Source of the DNA: a virus
IMG/VR virus record: IMGVR_UViG_3300017956_003450
Location: 1 to 42,028 of that record
Length of the DNA stretch: 42,028 bases
Strand: one strand, 5' to 3'
Shown: positions 14,962 to 22,843 of the stretch, piece by piece
How the letters are laid out: each line of letters starts with the position of its first letter
Position numbering within the stretch: position 1 is the stretch's first letter
Made by a program: the position numbers and the translations under genes
Notes under the pieces: model-generated
Database searches by the model: none
The model's input: only the letters and a program-made list of their open reading frames with translations
Told to the model about the DNA's origin: nothing

Positions 14962-16188
14962 ATGACAACAACGTATGTAAGATTAAAAAACAGAAGAGGA
15001 AATAGAGAAAATCTTCCACAACCTCTTGCTGAAGGCGAAATTGGGTTAGCCACTGACACTAGAGAACTGTTTATTGGTGCTGGATCACAAGATTCAAAAA
15101 ACCGAATGGTACAAGTGGATAGTTTTTTAAATGCTGAAGTACAAACACAATCTTTAATTGATACAAGACTTGTCATGTTTACTCTTGCTGGAACACAAAG
15201 TTTTTTAGGTGATGGTATAAATGCAAGTTCAACTGTATTAAACAGCAATGTTGCTTTAACATTACCAACAGGTAAAAGCACACCAGTTGACCCAGATGAT
15301 ATCACTGTTACAAAGTTTGATCTTAATAACAGTCCAACAGCAATACCTAGTTCAAACTACACAGTATCAGTAGCAGGGTCTGATTTTATAGTAACATTTG
15401 TTTCGACAGCAATACCAGAAGCAAACAGCAAAATTGTAGTAACACCTTGGACGGTAAATGAAATTGTTTCTTCAGTTTCAAGTTCAGGACTAGGAGTTGA
15501 GACAAATCAAGATTTATCAAATAATGCATTGTACATAGACTTAACAACAGGAACTGGATTTGTTGATATTGGGTCAGGGACACAATCAACATCAGCAACT
15601 ACTTTAAGTGGATTAACTGAAATTGCATCTGCAAATGATAATGCTAATCTTAATATTAGAGGAACTATATCCGATCTTGGATATGCTTCAAGCAAATTAA
15701 CAGTACCGGGTACATTATTAGTAGAAACAGATTCACCTACACAGGCTATACTATTATCTAAATTTTTAAACAAGGCACTTGGAACGTCACAAACATCAGT
15801 TGCAAGTAATATTAAAATTTTTACACAAGATTCAAAACCAGTTTTAGAAACAGATCAGTACATTGGACAAAATGGACTAATTAAATCTACTTTATCTGCT
15901 AACACTTCTTCCACAGTTTTTACATATGATGTCACATCAGAAAATACAATCATTGTTGATTATTCTTTAAAGATTAACAATGCTTATGCCGTAGGAACAA
16001 TAAAGATTATATCTGACGGTGCAAACGTTGAATACATGGACGACAGAATTGAAACCAATGACACATCAGCAGTTGCATTTTCAACACCGAGTATTTCGGG
16101 TACAGATATTAAATTATCTTATACTAATGCGGATACAACTTACGATGCGTCTATGTCTTATGTATTAAAGCGTTGGTTAACTTCCTGA
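14962..16188 (+). CDS. Tail-fibre or other surface structural protein
   Basis: A 408-residue protein, Thr/Ser/Asn/Ala-rich with strong beta-strand alternation. The opening RRGNRENLPQPLAEGEIGLA and TRELFIGAG is the phrase found at the N-terminus of many phage fibre and receptor-binding proteins, where it forms the attachment domain. The middle is low-complexity beta structure and the end (VEYMDDRIETND ... YVLKRWLT) is a globular tip. A late-type box with one mismatch (ACTAAATA, 14928-14935) lies upstream and AGGAT precedes the ATG. The product probably contacts the host surface. Confidence 0.75.
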   Translation: MTTTYVRLKNRRGNRENLPQPLAEGEIGLATDTRELFIGAGSQDSKNRMVQVDSFLNAEVQTQSLIDTRLVMFTLAGTQSFLGDGINASSTVLNSNVALTLPTGKSTPVDPDDITVTKFDLNNSPTAIPSSNYTVSVAGSDFIVTFVSTAIPEANSKIVVTPWTVNEIVSSVSSSGLGVETNQDLSNNALYIDLTTGTGFVDIGSGTQSTSATTLSGLTEIASANDNANLNIRGTISDLGYASSKLTVPGTLLVETDSPTQAILLSKFLNKALGTSQTSVASNIKIFTQDSKPVLETDQYIGQNGLIKSTLSANTSSTVFTYDVTSENTIIVDYSLKINNAYAVGTIKIISDGANVEYMDDRIETNDTSAVAFSTPSISGTDIKLSYTNADTTYDASMSYVLKRWLTS

Positions 16189-16218
16189 TAAAAAAATTAA
16201 ATATTTCTAAAAGAGAGA

Positions 16219-16248
16219 TTGACAAATCTACTCTTGATATCATAAAAT
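16219..16248 (+). promoter_or_regulatory. Host-type promoter for the nrdA-nrdB operon
   Basis: A perfect TTGACA (16219-16224), an 18-base spacer and TAAAAT (16243-16248), with TATAAT overlapping at 16248-16253. Transcription would begin around 16255, giving a leader of about 45 bases with GGAG before the nrdA ATG. It lies in the 110-base gap between the fibre gene and nrdA, which fits an early or middle metabolic operon starting here. Confidence 0.6.
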
Positions 16249-16298
16249 ATAATAAAATGAGGTAAATATAAGACAATACCTTCATTCTTGGAGCAAAA

Positions 16299-18641
16299 AT
16301 GAATAAGAACAACGATTTATATATTATAAAAAGAGACGGGCACAAAGAGTTACTCAATATTAGTAAAGTACAAAAAATGACTGAAGCGGCATGCGAAGGT
16401 CTTACTGGTGTTAGTTCATCTGAAGTTGAAATGAATTCTGGATTACAATTTACAGACGGTATGACTACAAATGAAATTCAAGAAATTTTAATTAAGTCTG
16501 CAAATGACTTAATAAGTTTAGAAGCACCAAATTATCAATATGTTGCGGCAAGACTTTTGCTTTATAGTCTGCAGAAGCATGTGTTTGGAAAATTTACACC
16601 AACAGATGCACACACTCCTTTAAGATTTGTTGTTGCTAGAAACATTGAAAGAGGTGTGTATGATAGATTAATTTTAGAAAAATATAATGATGACGAATGG
16701 AATAAATTAGATTCTTATATAAAGCACAATAGAGATCTTAATTTTACTTATGCTGGATTACGACAAATTATTGACAAATATCTTGTGCAAGATAGATCAT
16801 CGGGTGCAGTATTTGAAACTCCACAATACATGTATATGATGATTGCGGCAACACTGTTTGCTGATTATCCAAAAGACACAAGATTAAAATATATTAAACG
16901 ATATTACAATGCAGTTTCTGAATTTAAAATTAATATACCAACACCTGTTATGGCCGGCGTTAGAACACCAATGAGACAGTTTGCAAGTTGTGTTCTTGTT
17001 GATGTAAATGATACATTGCCGAGTATCTTTAGTAGTGATATGGCAATTGGTAGATATATTGCACAACGAGCCGGAATTGGCATCAATGCAAGTAGAATTA
17101 GAGGCATCAATGCAAAAATCAGAGGCGGAGAAGTAGCACACACAGGTGTTATCCCTTTCCTTAAAAAGTTTGAAGCAACAGTGAGATGTTGTACACAAAA
17201 TGGTGTACGTGGTGGTAGTGCTACAGTTCATTTCCCAATTTGGCATCAAGAAATTAAAGATATTCTTGTGCTAAAAAACAACAAAGGTACTGAAGATAAC
17301 AGAGTAAGAAGACTTGATTATTCAATTCAGTTATCAAAATTATTTTATGAAAGATTTTTAAATAATGAAGATATTACATTATTTTCACCGCATGATGTGC
17401 CTGGACTTTATGAAGCATTTGGTACACCAGAATTTGATGAACTATATACATCTTATGAGCGTAAGAGATCAATTCCAAAAAAAACTATTTCTGCACAAGA
17501 ACTGTTTGGAGATCTTTTAAAAGAACGAGCCGAAACTGGTAGAATTTACATCATGAATATAGATCATGCTAACTCTCATAGTTCTTTTGTTGATAAAGTT
17601 AGTATGTCAAATTTGTGTCAAGAAATTACGTTACCAACAACACCAATTGAACATATTGATGGCGATGGTGAAATAGCATTATGTATTTTATCTGCAATAA
17701 ATGTTGGATTAGTTAAAGAGCTTAGTGAACTTGAGGAACTTTGTGAGTTGGCGGTAAGAGCATTAGATGAAATTATTGATTATCAAAAATATCCAGTTAA
17801 AGCGGCCGAGATTAGTACAAAGGCACGTAGAAGTTTAGGTATTGGTTATATAGGGTTAGCACATTATCTTGCTAAAAACCAAGTGTTATACAGTGATAAA
17901 AGTGCTTTAAAATTAGTGCATGAGTTAACTGAAGCATTTCAGTACTACTTGATAAAAGCATCAGTTGATCTTGCAAAAGAAAAAGGACAATGCGAATATT
18001 TTGAAAAAACAAAATATGCACAAGGTCTTTTACCAATTGATCATTATAAAAAAGATCTTGATGGTGTATGCAATACAAAATTAAAATTAAATTGGGAAAA
18101 ATTAAGAAAAGAAGTTAAACAAAATGGGATGAGACATTCTACATTGTCAGCACAAATGCCATCAGAAAGTTCTTCAGTTGTTAGTAACTCGACAAACGGA
18201 ATTGAACCACCAAGAGCATATTTAAGTATTAAGAAAAGTAAAAAAGGTCCTTTAAAACAGATTGTTCCACAATACAGTCAGTTAAAGAATTTTTATACTT
18301 TGTTATGGGACATGCCTGGTAATGACGGATATATTAATATAATTGCTGTCATGCAGAAGTTTTTTGATCAAGCAATTAGTGGTAATTGGAGTTATAATCC
18401 AACTCAGTATGAAAATAATGAAATTCCAACAAGTGTTATGTTTAAAGATCTTCTTACAACATATAAATTAGGATGGAAAACTAGTTACTATCAAAACACA
18501 TATGATTTTAAAACTGATCCAGCTGAAATTGAAACACCGCCTATACAAAATGCGGCAGAAGAGTTTCCTACATTCGAACAAGAAGGAAAAATATTAGCTG
18601 ACATTGAAGACGAAGCTAATTGTGAAGCATGTACTATATAG
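16299..18641 (+). CDS. nrdA: Ribonucleotide reductase class Ia, large subunit
   Basis: A 780-residue alpha subunit that reduces ribonucleoside diphosphates. An N-terminal ATP-cone covers about residues 6-95, so allosteric activity control may be kept. Active-site residues are visible: Cys231 (FASCV), Asn438/Cys440/Glu442 (SNLCQE) and Cys462 (ALCILS). The phosphate-binding and radical-transfer segment PSESSSVVSNSTNGIEPPRA is intact. The C-terminus ends in Cys-x-x-Cys (NCEACTI), the swinging redox pair reloaded by thioredoxin or glutaredoxin. It is followed at 24 bases by nrdB and preceded by a host-type promoter. Confidence 0.96.
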   Translation: MNKNNDLYIIKRDGHKELLNISKVQKMTEAACEGLTGVSSSEVEMNSGLQFTDGMTTNEIQEILIKSANDLISLEAPNYQYVAARLLLYSLQKHVFGKFTPTDAHTPLRFVVARNIERGVYDRLILEKYNDDEWNKLDSYIKHNRDLNFTYAGLRQIIDKYLVQDRSSGAVFETPQYMYMMIAATLFADYPKDTRLKYIKRYYNAVSEFKINIPTPVMAGVRTPMRQFASCVLVDVNDTLPSIFSSDMAIGRYIAQRAGIGINASRIRGINAKIRGGEVAHTGVIPFLKKFEATVRCCTQNGVRGGSATVHFPIWHQEIKDILVLKNNKGTEDNRVRRLDYSIQLSKLFYERFLNNEDITLFSPHDVPGLYEAFGTPEFDELYTSYERKRSIPKKTISAQELFGDLLKERAETGRIYIMNIDHANSHSSFVDKVSMSNLCQEITLPTTPIEHIDGDGEIALCILSAINVGLVKELSELEELCELAVRALDEIIDYQKYPVKAAEISTKARRSLGIGYIGLAHYLAKNQVLYSDKSALKLVHELTEAFQYYLIKASVDLAKEKGQCEYFEKTKYAQGLLPIDHYKKDLDGVCNTKLKLNWEKLRKEVKQNGMRHSTLSAQMPSESSSVVSNSTNGIEPPRAYLSIKKSKKGPLKQIVPQYSQLKNFYTLLWDMPGNDGYINIIAVMQKFFDQAISGNWSYNPTQYENNEIPTSVMFKDLLTTYKLGWKTSYYQNTYDFKTDPAEIETPPIQNAAEEFPTFEQEGKILADIEDEANCEACTI

Positions 18642-18664
18642 AGATAGAGAGATAAAGAAATAAA

Positions 18665-19765
18665 ATGATAAAGACGGTATTCAATAGAAATGATATTGAT
18701 TTTACAAAAGAGCCAATGTTTTTTGGCGAAGATCAAAATGTACAAAGATATGATGTTTTTAAGTATCCTGCACTAGATAAACTAAATCAAACTATGCTTG
18801 GTTATTTTTGGCGTCCTGAAGAAGTTTCACTTCAAAAGGATAGAGCAGATTATCAAAACTTTCGTACTGAACAAAAACATATTTTTACAGCAAATTTAAA
18901 ATATCAAACTCTGCTTGACTCAGTTCAAGGACGTGGACCATGTCTAAGTTTTTTACCTTATGTATCAAATCCAGAACTTGAAGGTTGTATTATTACATGG
19001 GACTTTTTTGAAACAATTCATTCACGTTCATATACACACATTATTAAAAATGTTTATCCTGATCCAAGTGAAGTGTTTGACACAATCCTTGATGATGAAG
19101 AAATTATTAAGAGAGCAATTTCAGTAACAAAAAATTATGATAGCTTTTCTGAAATAGCTCAAAATTATTTTGTTAAAGGTGTTGGGAATATTAAAGAAGT
19201 TAAACGTCAGTTGTATCTTGCAATGGTCAATGTAAACATACTAGAAGGTTTAAGATTTTATGTTTCGTTTGCTTGTACTTTTGCGTTTGGCGAACTGAAA
19301 CTAATGGAAGGCAGTGCTAAGATTATTTCGCTTATTGCTAGAGATGAATCGCAACATCTTGCATTGTCAACACACATTATTAAAAATTGGCAACAAGGTG
19401 ATGACAAAGACATGTTAAAAATTGTTAATGAAGAAAAAGATAGTGTGTACAAAATGTTTAAAACGTGTGTAGAAGAAGAAAAAGCATGGGCAAGACATTT
19501 AATGAAAGACGGTACAATAATTGGATTAAATGAATTGTTGTTAGGAAGATACGTTGAATTTATTGCTAATAAAAGATTAAAAGCAATTGGGTTAGATCCA
19601 ATATTTGATCAACCAATTACACAGAATCCATTGCCATGGACACAGCATTGGTTAAGTTCGGCTGGATTACAAGTGGCTCCTCAGGAAACTGAAGTAGAGA
19701 GTTATATTGTAGGTGGTGTAAAACAAGATGTTGAAAAAGATACATTTAAAGGATTTAAACTTTGA
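18665..19765 (+). CDS. nrdB: Ribonucleotide reductase class Ia, small subunit
   Basis: A 366-residue beta subunit with every expected di-iron ligand: Asp85 (LLDSVQGR), Glu116 and His119 (ETIHSRSY), Glu194 (LEGLRFY), and Glu228 and His231 (DESQH). Tyr123 in HSRSYTHI holds the radical, so this is the tyrosyl-radical class Ia type rather than a Phe-bearing class Ic enzyme. It pairs with the nrdA product to supply deoxynucleotides during infection. The C-terminal tail should dock onto NrdA. It shares the nrdA promoter. Confidence 0.96.
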   Translation: MIKTVFNRNDIDFTKEPMFFGEDQNVQRYDVFKYPALDKLNQTMLGYFWRPEEVSLQKDRADYQNFRTEQKHIFTANLKYQTLLDSVQGRGPCLSFLPYVSNPELEGCIITWDFFETIHSRSYTHIIKNVYPDPSEVFDTILDDEEIIKRAISVTKNYDSFSEIAQNYFVKGVGNIKEVKRQLYLAMVNVNILEGLRFYVSFACTFAFGELKLMEGSAKIISLIARDESQHLALSTHIIKNWQQGDDKDMLKIVNEEKDSVYKMFKTCVEEEKAWARHLMKDGTIIGLNELLLGRYVEFIANKRLKAIGLDPIFDQPITQNPLPWTQHWLSSAGLQVAPQETEVESYIVGGVKQDVEKDTFKGFKL

Positions 19766-19768
19766 TTT

Positions 19769-19906
19769 ATGAAAAAAGGTATCTTTGCCAACATGGACGA
19801 AGAGTCGTTTGCTAAAATTAAAAAATTATTAGTGAACACAAAAAAAGAAAAATCAAAAAATAAACACAAAAAACAAAAAGGAAAAAATGTTACAAGAAAA
19901 ATTTAA
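19769..19906 (+). CDS. Short Lys-rich protein (45 residues)
   Basis: A short frame starting at ATG 19769, three bases after nrdB. The first 22 residues are ordinary (MKKGIFANMDEESFAKIKKL); the rest is almost entirely Lys, Asn, Gln and Ser. It overlaps the start of the next gene by 20 bases, as many genes here do. There is no strong ribosome-binding site, but it fills a gap that is otherwise empty and its N-terminus looks protein-like. Possibly a nucleic-acid-binding tail protein, or a chance frame in A-rich DNA. Confidence 0.4.
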   Translation: MKKGIFANMDEESFAKIKKLLVNTKKEKSKNKHKKQKGKNVTRKI

Positions 19907-20195
19907 CAAAGATGATATAGTGGTATTTCGTACTGTAAGCAGTGATGAAGTGATTGCAAAAGTGATTGAAGAAAATGATATAAACTTAGTAGTATCAAAA
20001 CCTCTTGCATTGGCACAAACACCACAAGGTATAGGTATGACATTTTATATGATTATGGCAGATCAAGATAGTACTTTTACATTTAACAAAAGTAGTATAA
20101 TCACACTAACAAAAGCAAATAAACAGGCTGAAGAATCATATACAAAAAGTACATCAAAAATTGTTCAACCACCAAAATCACAGATTATAACTTAA
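19887..20195 (+). CDS. Small Sm-like beta-barrel candidate
   Basis: A 102-residue protein. Residues 1-75 have the strand order of an Sm/Hfq-like barrel: KDDIVVFRTVSSDEVIAKVI, INLVVSKPLAL, FYMIMADQDSTFTFNKSSIITL. The tail is Ser/Thr/Lys-rich and probably disordered. Sm-like proteins bind RNA; similar small proteins occur in marine T4-like phages, though I cannot name the family. AAAAGGAAAAA precedes the ATG. Confidence 0.6.
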   Translation: MLQEKFNKDDIVVFRTVSSDEVIAKVIEENDINLVVSKPLALAQTPQGIGMTFYMIMADQDSTFTFNKSSIITLTKANKQAEESYTKSTSKIVQPPKSQIIT

Positions 20196-20201
20196 TAAAT
20201 A
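20194..20201 (+). promoter_or_regulatory. Late-type promoter box, AATAAATA, before the PAAR gene
   Basis: AATAAATA with the predicted +1 at about 20207. This leaves a 14-base leader containing AAGG in front of the ATG at 20221. Late transcription suits a virion spike-tip gene. Confidence 0.5.
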
Positions 20202-20220
20202 CTATTATTAAGGTATAACT

Positions 20221-20499
20221 ATGACACTACCAGTAACAAGATTAGGTGATTTATGTACAGGACATGGTCCATGTCCTCCAAGACCAAGCAACGGTGCAAG
20301 TCCAAATGTTTATGCAAATGATATTGCAGTACATAGACACACTGATGGATGGGCAGTTCATTGTCTTCATGGAAGTACATTGTCTGCAGGATCCGGAACA
20401 GTGTTTGCTAATGATTTAGGTGTTGGTAGAATTACTGACCCTGTTGCTTGTGGAAGCACAGTGCAAACGGGCAGTCCAAACATATACGCAGGAAAATAA
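20221..20499 (+). CDS. PAAR-type spike-tip protein
   Basis: A 92-residue protein with the PAAR-type pattern: RLGDLCTGHGPCPPRP near the N-terminus, VHRHTDGWAVHCLHG in the middle and NDLGVGRITDPVACGS near the end. Several His and Cys residues probably bind one metal ion at the tip of a cone. In T4-like phages such a protein (gp5.4 type) caps the central spike and pierces the host envelope. Its short leader follows a late-type promoter box. The next gene starts 4 bases later and may be a spike or hub partner. Confidence 0.85.
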   Translation: MTLPVTRLGDLCTGHGPCPPRPSNGASPNVYANDIAVHRHTDGWAVHCLHGSTLSAGSGTVFANDLGVGRITDPVACGSTVQTGSPNIYAGK

Positions 20500-20503
20500 C
20501 ATT

Positions 20504-21439
20504 ATGGCAACTGGACAACAAATACCGGGTTTACAACTAGATAGTTTAAATTTTCCCACAGACATAAATGCAAATACTATAACTATATCCGATGTACAAA
20601 AAAACTTAATTGCCAGTGGAGCATTAAACATAGTTGATCATGTTGATCCGTGGGGAAGAACATGTAAAGCCTATGCTGGATTTAAAAATCCGCATGACGA
20701 ATCAATTAAAGAAATTGCTCAAATCATCAATCAACAAAAAGCCTCATTACCAGATGGCTGGGGACATAATGATTATAACCAGAGAGCAGTTGTGCCTGGA
20801 AATTTGATTGGCCCTGGGCAACCAGATCGTAAGTTAACTGATATGGAAATTAATGATATTAATTTTGTTGAAGGTGCAATGCAAGATATTACTTGGTTAC
20901 AAAATAGACAGAGTGGTATGTGTATTACTGAGTATGCTGATCCTAATGCACAGTGGGTAGCAATGGGAAAGACTGCATTGTATCCTAATTATGGAGTTGA
21001 TATTCCTACAACTGCTAGTTCACCTGGCGGCGTTGCTGTTCCTACTTTAGGAACATATCTAAGTGCTTTGAGCAGTATAAATTCACTTGCTACTACATTA
21101 GGGAATATACCTGCAACATCAGGTGGTCCATGTAAATTTATGGAAGATATGCTAGGTGCTTTATTTAAAGCCGGACAAGTTTTAGGAGAAATACTTGGCA
21201 AATTAAGACAGGTGCTTGGAATACTTGCTATGGCATTAGCAATTATTGGATTGGTAAAATTATTAATCGATATAATTAAAGAAGATTTAAGAAACCTTGG
21301 AAGATTTTTAGAGTTACTGAAACAAGCGGCATTGGCAGGTCTGCTCGAAGGATTAATGCAAGATCCTTGTGCAAGGTATTTGCTTCAGTCAGCCATTGCA
21401 ACCACACAAACAATTAATAATCTAAAAACAACTCTTTAA
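20504..21439 (+). CDS. Probable virion protein with hydrophobic C-terminal helices
   Basis: About 311 residues from the ATG at 20504, preceded by GGAAAA. The frame opens earlier, but that would overlap the PAAR gene by 80 bases. The N-terminal two-thirds are Pro/Gly/Asn-rich and globular. Residues 210-300 hold long hydrophobic or amphipathic helices (QVLGILAMALAIIGLVKLLI) that could insert into a membrane. Position directly after the spike tip suggests a hub, tape-like or injected protein. Family not recognised. Confidence 0.65.
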   Translation: MATGQQIPGLQLDSLNFPTDINANTITISDVQKNLIASGALNIVDHVDPWGRTCKAYAGFKNPHDESIKEIAQIINQQKASLPDGWGHNDYNQRAVVPGNLIGPGQPDRKLTDMEINDINFVEGAMQDITWLQNRQSGMCITEYADPNAQWVAMGKTALYPNYGVDIPTTASSPGGVAVPTLGTYLSALSSINSLATTLGNIPATSGGPCKFMEDMLGALFKAGQVLGEILGKLRQVLGILAMALAIIGLVKLLIDIIKEDLRNLGRFLELLKQAALAGLLEGLMQDPCARYLLQSAIATTQTINNLKTTL

Positions 21440-21443
21440 TATC

Positions 21444-21755
21444 ATGTATAAGCCATTGCCAGACGGATTAACTATTAAAGAATCAAATGTGCAAGGTTTA
21501 GGTTTGTTTGCAACAAAAGATTTTGATGCCGATGTGGTATTGGGTATAGTACACGTATTAAATAAAAATTTTCCACATGGCAGTATTAGAACAGCCTTAG
21601 GTGCATTTTATAATCATTCAGATGATCCTAACTGTAAAAATGTTTCAGGATTTTGGCATCAACTGCCAGTAAAATATCTTATCACAATTAAACCAATCAA
21701 AGCTGGTCAAGAACTCACAGCCAAATATACTCTTTATAACGATTTTCATGATTGA
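21444..21755 (+). CDS. SET-domain methyltransferase-like protein
   Basis: A 103-residue protein containing the SET signatures: GLGLFATKDFDAD, the FYNHSDDPNC motif that forms the pseudoknot with the SAM pocket, and IKAGQELTAKYTLY with the catalytic-side Tyr. SET enzymes transfer methyl groups from SAM to protein lysines. Bare SET domains of this size occur in some bacteria and phages. Substrate unknown. The SAM synthase encoded at 26070 could feed it. The gene ends just before the tmRNA promoter; the -35 box starts 4 bases upstream of its last base. Confidence 0.8.
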   Translation: MYKPLPDGLTIKESNVQGLGLFATKDFDADVVLGIVHVLNKNFPHGSIRTALGAFYNHSDDPNCKNVSGFWHQLPVKYLITIKPIKAGQELTAKYTLYNDFHD

Positions 21756-21782
21756 CAGAATCTGTTTTCTGTGCTATAAATA
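21752..21782 (+). promoter_or_regulatory. tmRNA promoter, host-type and late-type boxes merged
   Basis: A perfect TTGACA (21752-21757), exactly 17 bases, then TATAAA (21775-21780). The -10 is also the first part of a perfect T4 late box, TATAAATA (21775-21782). Both readings give a start near 21787-21788. This is the best promoter in the window and could be used by host and phage sigma factors alike. Confidence 0.75.
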
Positions 21783-21847
21783 TTTATACAATGTTGAAAT
21801 AACTTAAAAGTTGAGTAGGACCCGGGGGCGGTACCCGGCGGCTCCAC

Positions 21848-21947
21848 CATAAACATATTAGGAGTTAAATGGAATTTTTGTGGATAGGAATAGCAGTAGC
21901 ATTTGCTACCATATTGTGGGCATTAACACTTTAACAATATGTTTATG
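21848..21947 (+). repeat. Inverted repeat enclosing the tmRNA intervening segment
   Basis: CATAAACATATT (21848-21859) and AATATGTTTATG (21936-21947) are perfect 12-base complements. They extend the acceptor stem of the tmRNA precursor, so the spacer between the two halves forms one long stem with a 76-base loop. This would help the two halves fold before nucleases remove the spacer. The loop holds a Shine-Dalgarno and a complete short ORF. Confidence 0.85.
21869..21934 (+). CDS. 21-residue membrane micropeptide inside the tmRNA spacer
   Basis: AGGAG sits 4 bases before ATG 21869, and the frame runs 21 codons to TAA. The product (begins MEFLWIGIAVA, ends LWALTL) is one hydrophobic helix with a Trp near each end, exactly long enough to cross a membrane. 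It lies wholly inside the loop of the tmRNA intervening segment, flanked by the 12-base inverted repeat. It may be translated from the precursor or the excised spacer. Peptides of this shape can be toxins, membrane-complex subunits or holin-like. Short frames occur by chance, but a consensus ribosome site plus a perfect membrane helix makes this a good candidate. Confidence 0.5.
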   Translation: MEFLWIGIAVAFATILWALTL

Positions 21948-22126
21948 CTGGGGCCGAACTTAGGATCGACTATCATATTAGTAGAGTTATGGAGTTGTCC
22001 GGCGGGAGCTCGGTTAACGCAACAAAAAATATAAATGCAGATGAAAATCTAGCACTTGCGGCCTAAATTAGGCTAACGGGGTTGGCAACTTACCTGGCAA
22101 CAGAAAAGTTGCACATAAGGATTAAA

Positions 22127-22843
22127 ATGCAAATATTATCTCAGAGTTTTCCTAGTTGTTATGAATATAATATAGAACAATCTGGAAAATTAACATTAAG
22201 AACTAGAACCACGTACTTCAATGAAGGACAGTTATGGCCAATAGCAAATACTAATATTGGTTATCTTTCAATAACCAAATGTCTATCATCAAGTTTTACA
22301 GAGTTTTTGAGATTGCAAAATTTAATAACTGATCAATTCTTATTTTCTAAAGATAATCAGTTAGACAACGTTGATAAGATATTAGTATTTCTTCGAGATC
22401 CTTGCCAGCGTTATATGTCAGGTATTGCAGAATATATTCATATGCAGTTTGCTTCTGACATACAGACAATGTCACGACAAACACTGATACACATAGTAGA
22501 AGCATTGATAGGAATCAGTGATATAGACGAACACAGCATAGAACAAATTCATTTTTTTAGAGATTTTAATTTGCAAAAGTTTTCAGTTTTTCTAATGAAC
22601 GATAAATTTTCCGAACAACAGGTGTTTGATTGGATGCGTGACAACGGGACAATCTTTAGAAACGACATACCATTGACAATACCAAAAATCAATAGAACAG
22701 TAGACAATGAGATTAAACAAAAAATTTATGATGCAGTACAATCTGTAGGCATGAGAAGAGGTTTTTCTATAATGAACAAGTGTATAGGTGATACAGAGTT
22801 AATTAATCATTTTAAATCAAATGGTCAGGTAATAAATGTTTAA
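22127..22843 (+). CDS. Sulfotransferase-like protein
   Basis: About 238 residues from the ATG at 22127, with AAGGATTAAA just upstream. The frame is open to a TTG at 22082, but that overlaps the tmRNA 3' hairpins and is rejected. ILVFLRDPCQRYMSGIAEYI resembles the 3'-phosphate-binding motif of sulfotransferases (FVRDPxxRxxSxY). A clear 5'-phosphosulfate loop is not obvious, so activity is uncertain. Such genes occur in marine phages and are thought to modify surface glycans. It lies directly downstream of the tmRNA and may be transcribed from its promoter. Confidence 0.65.
   Translation: MQILSQSFPSCYEYNIEQSGKLTLRTRTTYFNEGQLWPIANTNIGYLSITKCLSSSFTEFLRLQNLITDQFLFSKDNQLDNVDKILVFLRDPCQRYMSGIAEYIHMQFASDIQTMSRQTLIHIVEALIGISDIDEHSIEQIHFFRDFNLQKFSVFLMNDKFSEQQVFDWMRDNGTIFRNDIPLTIPKINRTVDNEIKQKIYDAVQSVGMRRGFSIMNKCIGDTELINHFKSNGQVINV

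Larger units (their letters stand above)
21787..22115 (+). ncRNA. ssrA: Permuted two-piece tmRNA (alphaproteobacterial type)
   Basis: The acceptor half comes first: T-stem CCGGG/CCCGG with loop GGCGGTA (22-base unit 21822-21838), 3' acceptor strand CGGCTCC (21839-21845), discriminator A and CCA (21847-21849). The coding half follows a 100-base spacer and opens with GGGGCCG (21950-21956), which pairs in all seven positions with CGGCTCC (one G-U). The tag frame begins at about 22034-22037 and reads (N)ADENLALAA then TAA (22064-22066); the stop lies in the hairpin GCCTA/TAGGC. The ending LAA is a ClpX degron. Further hairpins (GCAACT/AGTTGC, 22085-22112) close the coding piece. tmRNA rescues stalled ribosomes and tags the products. 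The unusual T-loop is typical of alphaproteobacterial two-piece tmRNA. The outer ends are approximate. Confidence 0.88.

Noticed and set aside
14874-15305. Long minus-strand frame opposite the fibre gene
   Set aside because: A shadow of the fibre gene: no ribosome site, no promoter and Cys/Ser-biased antisense composition.
16884-17249. Minus-strand frame inside nrdA
   Set aside because: nrdA is certain here, and the antisense frame is Cys/Thr-rich and protein-unlike.
20420-20503. Earlier start for the protein at 20504
   Set aside because: It would overlap the PAAR gene by 80 bases in another frame; ATG 20504 has a ribosome site and a clean N-terminus.
22082-22126. TTG start extending the sulfotransferase-like gene upstream
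   Set aside because: The extension lies in the 3' hairpins of the tmRNA coding piece; ATG 22127 has AAGGATTAAA before it.
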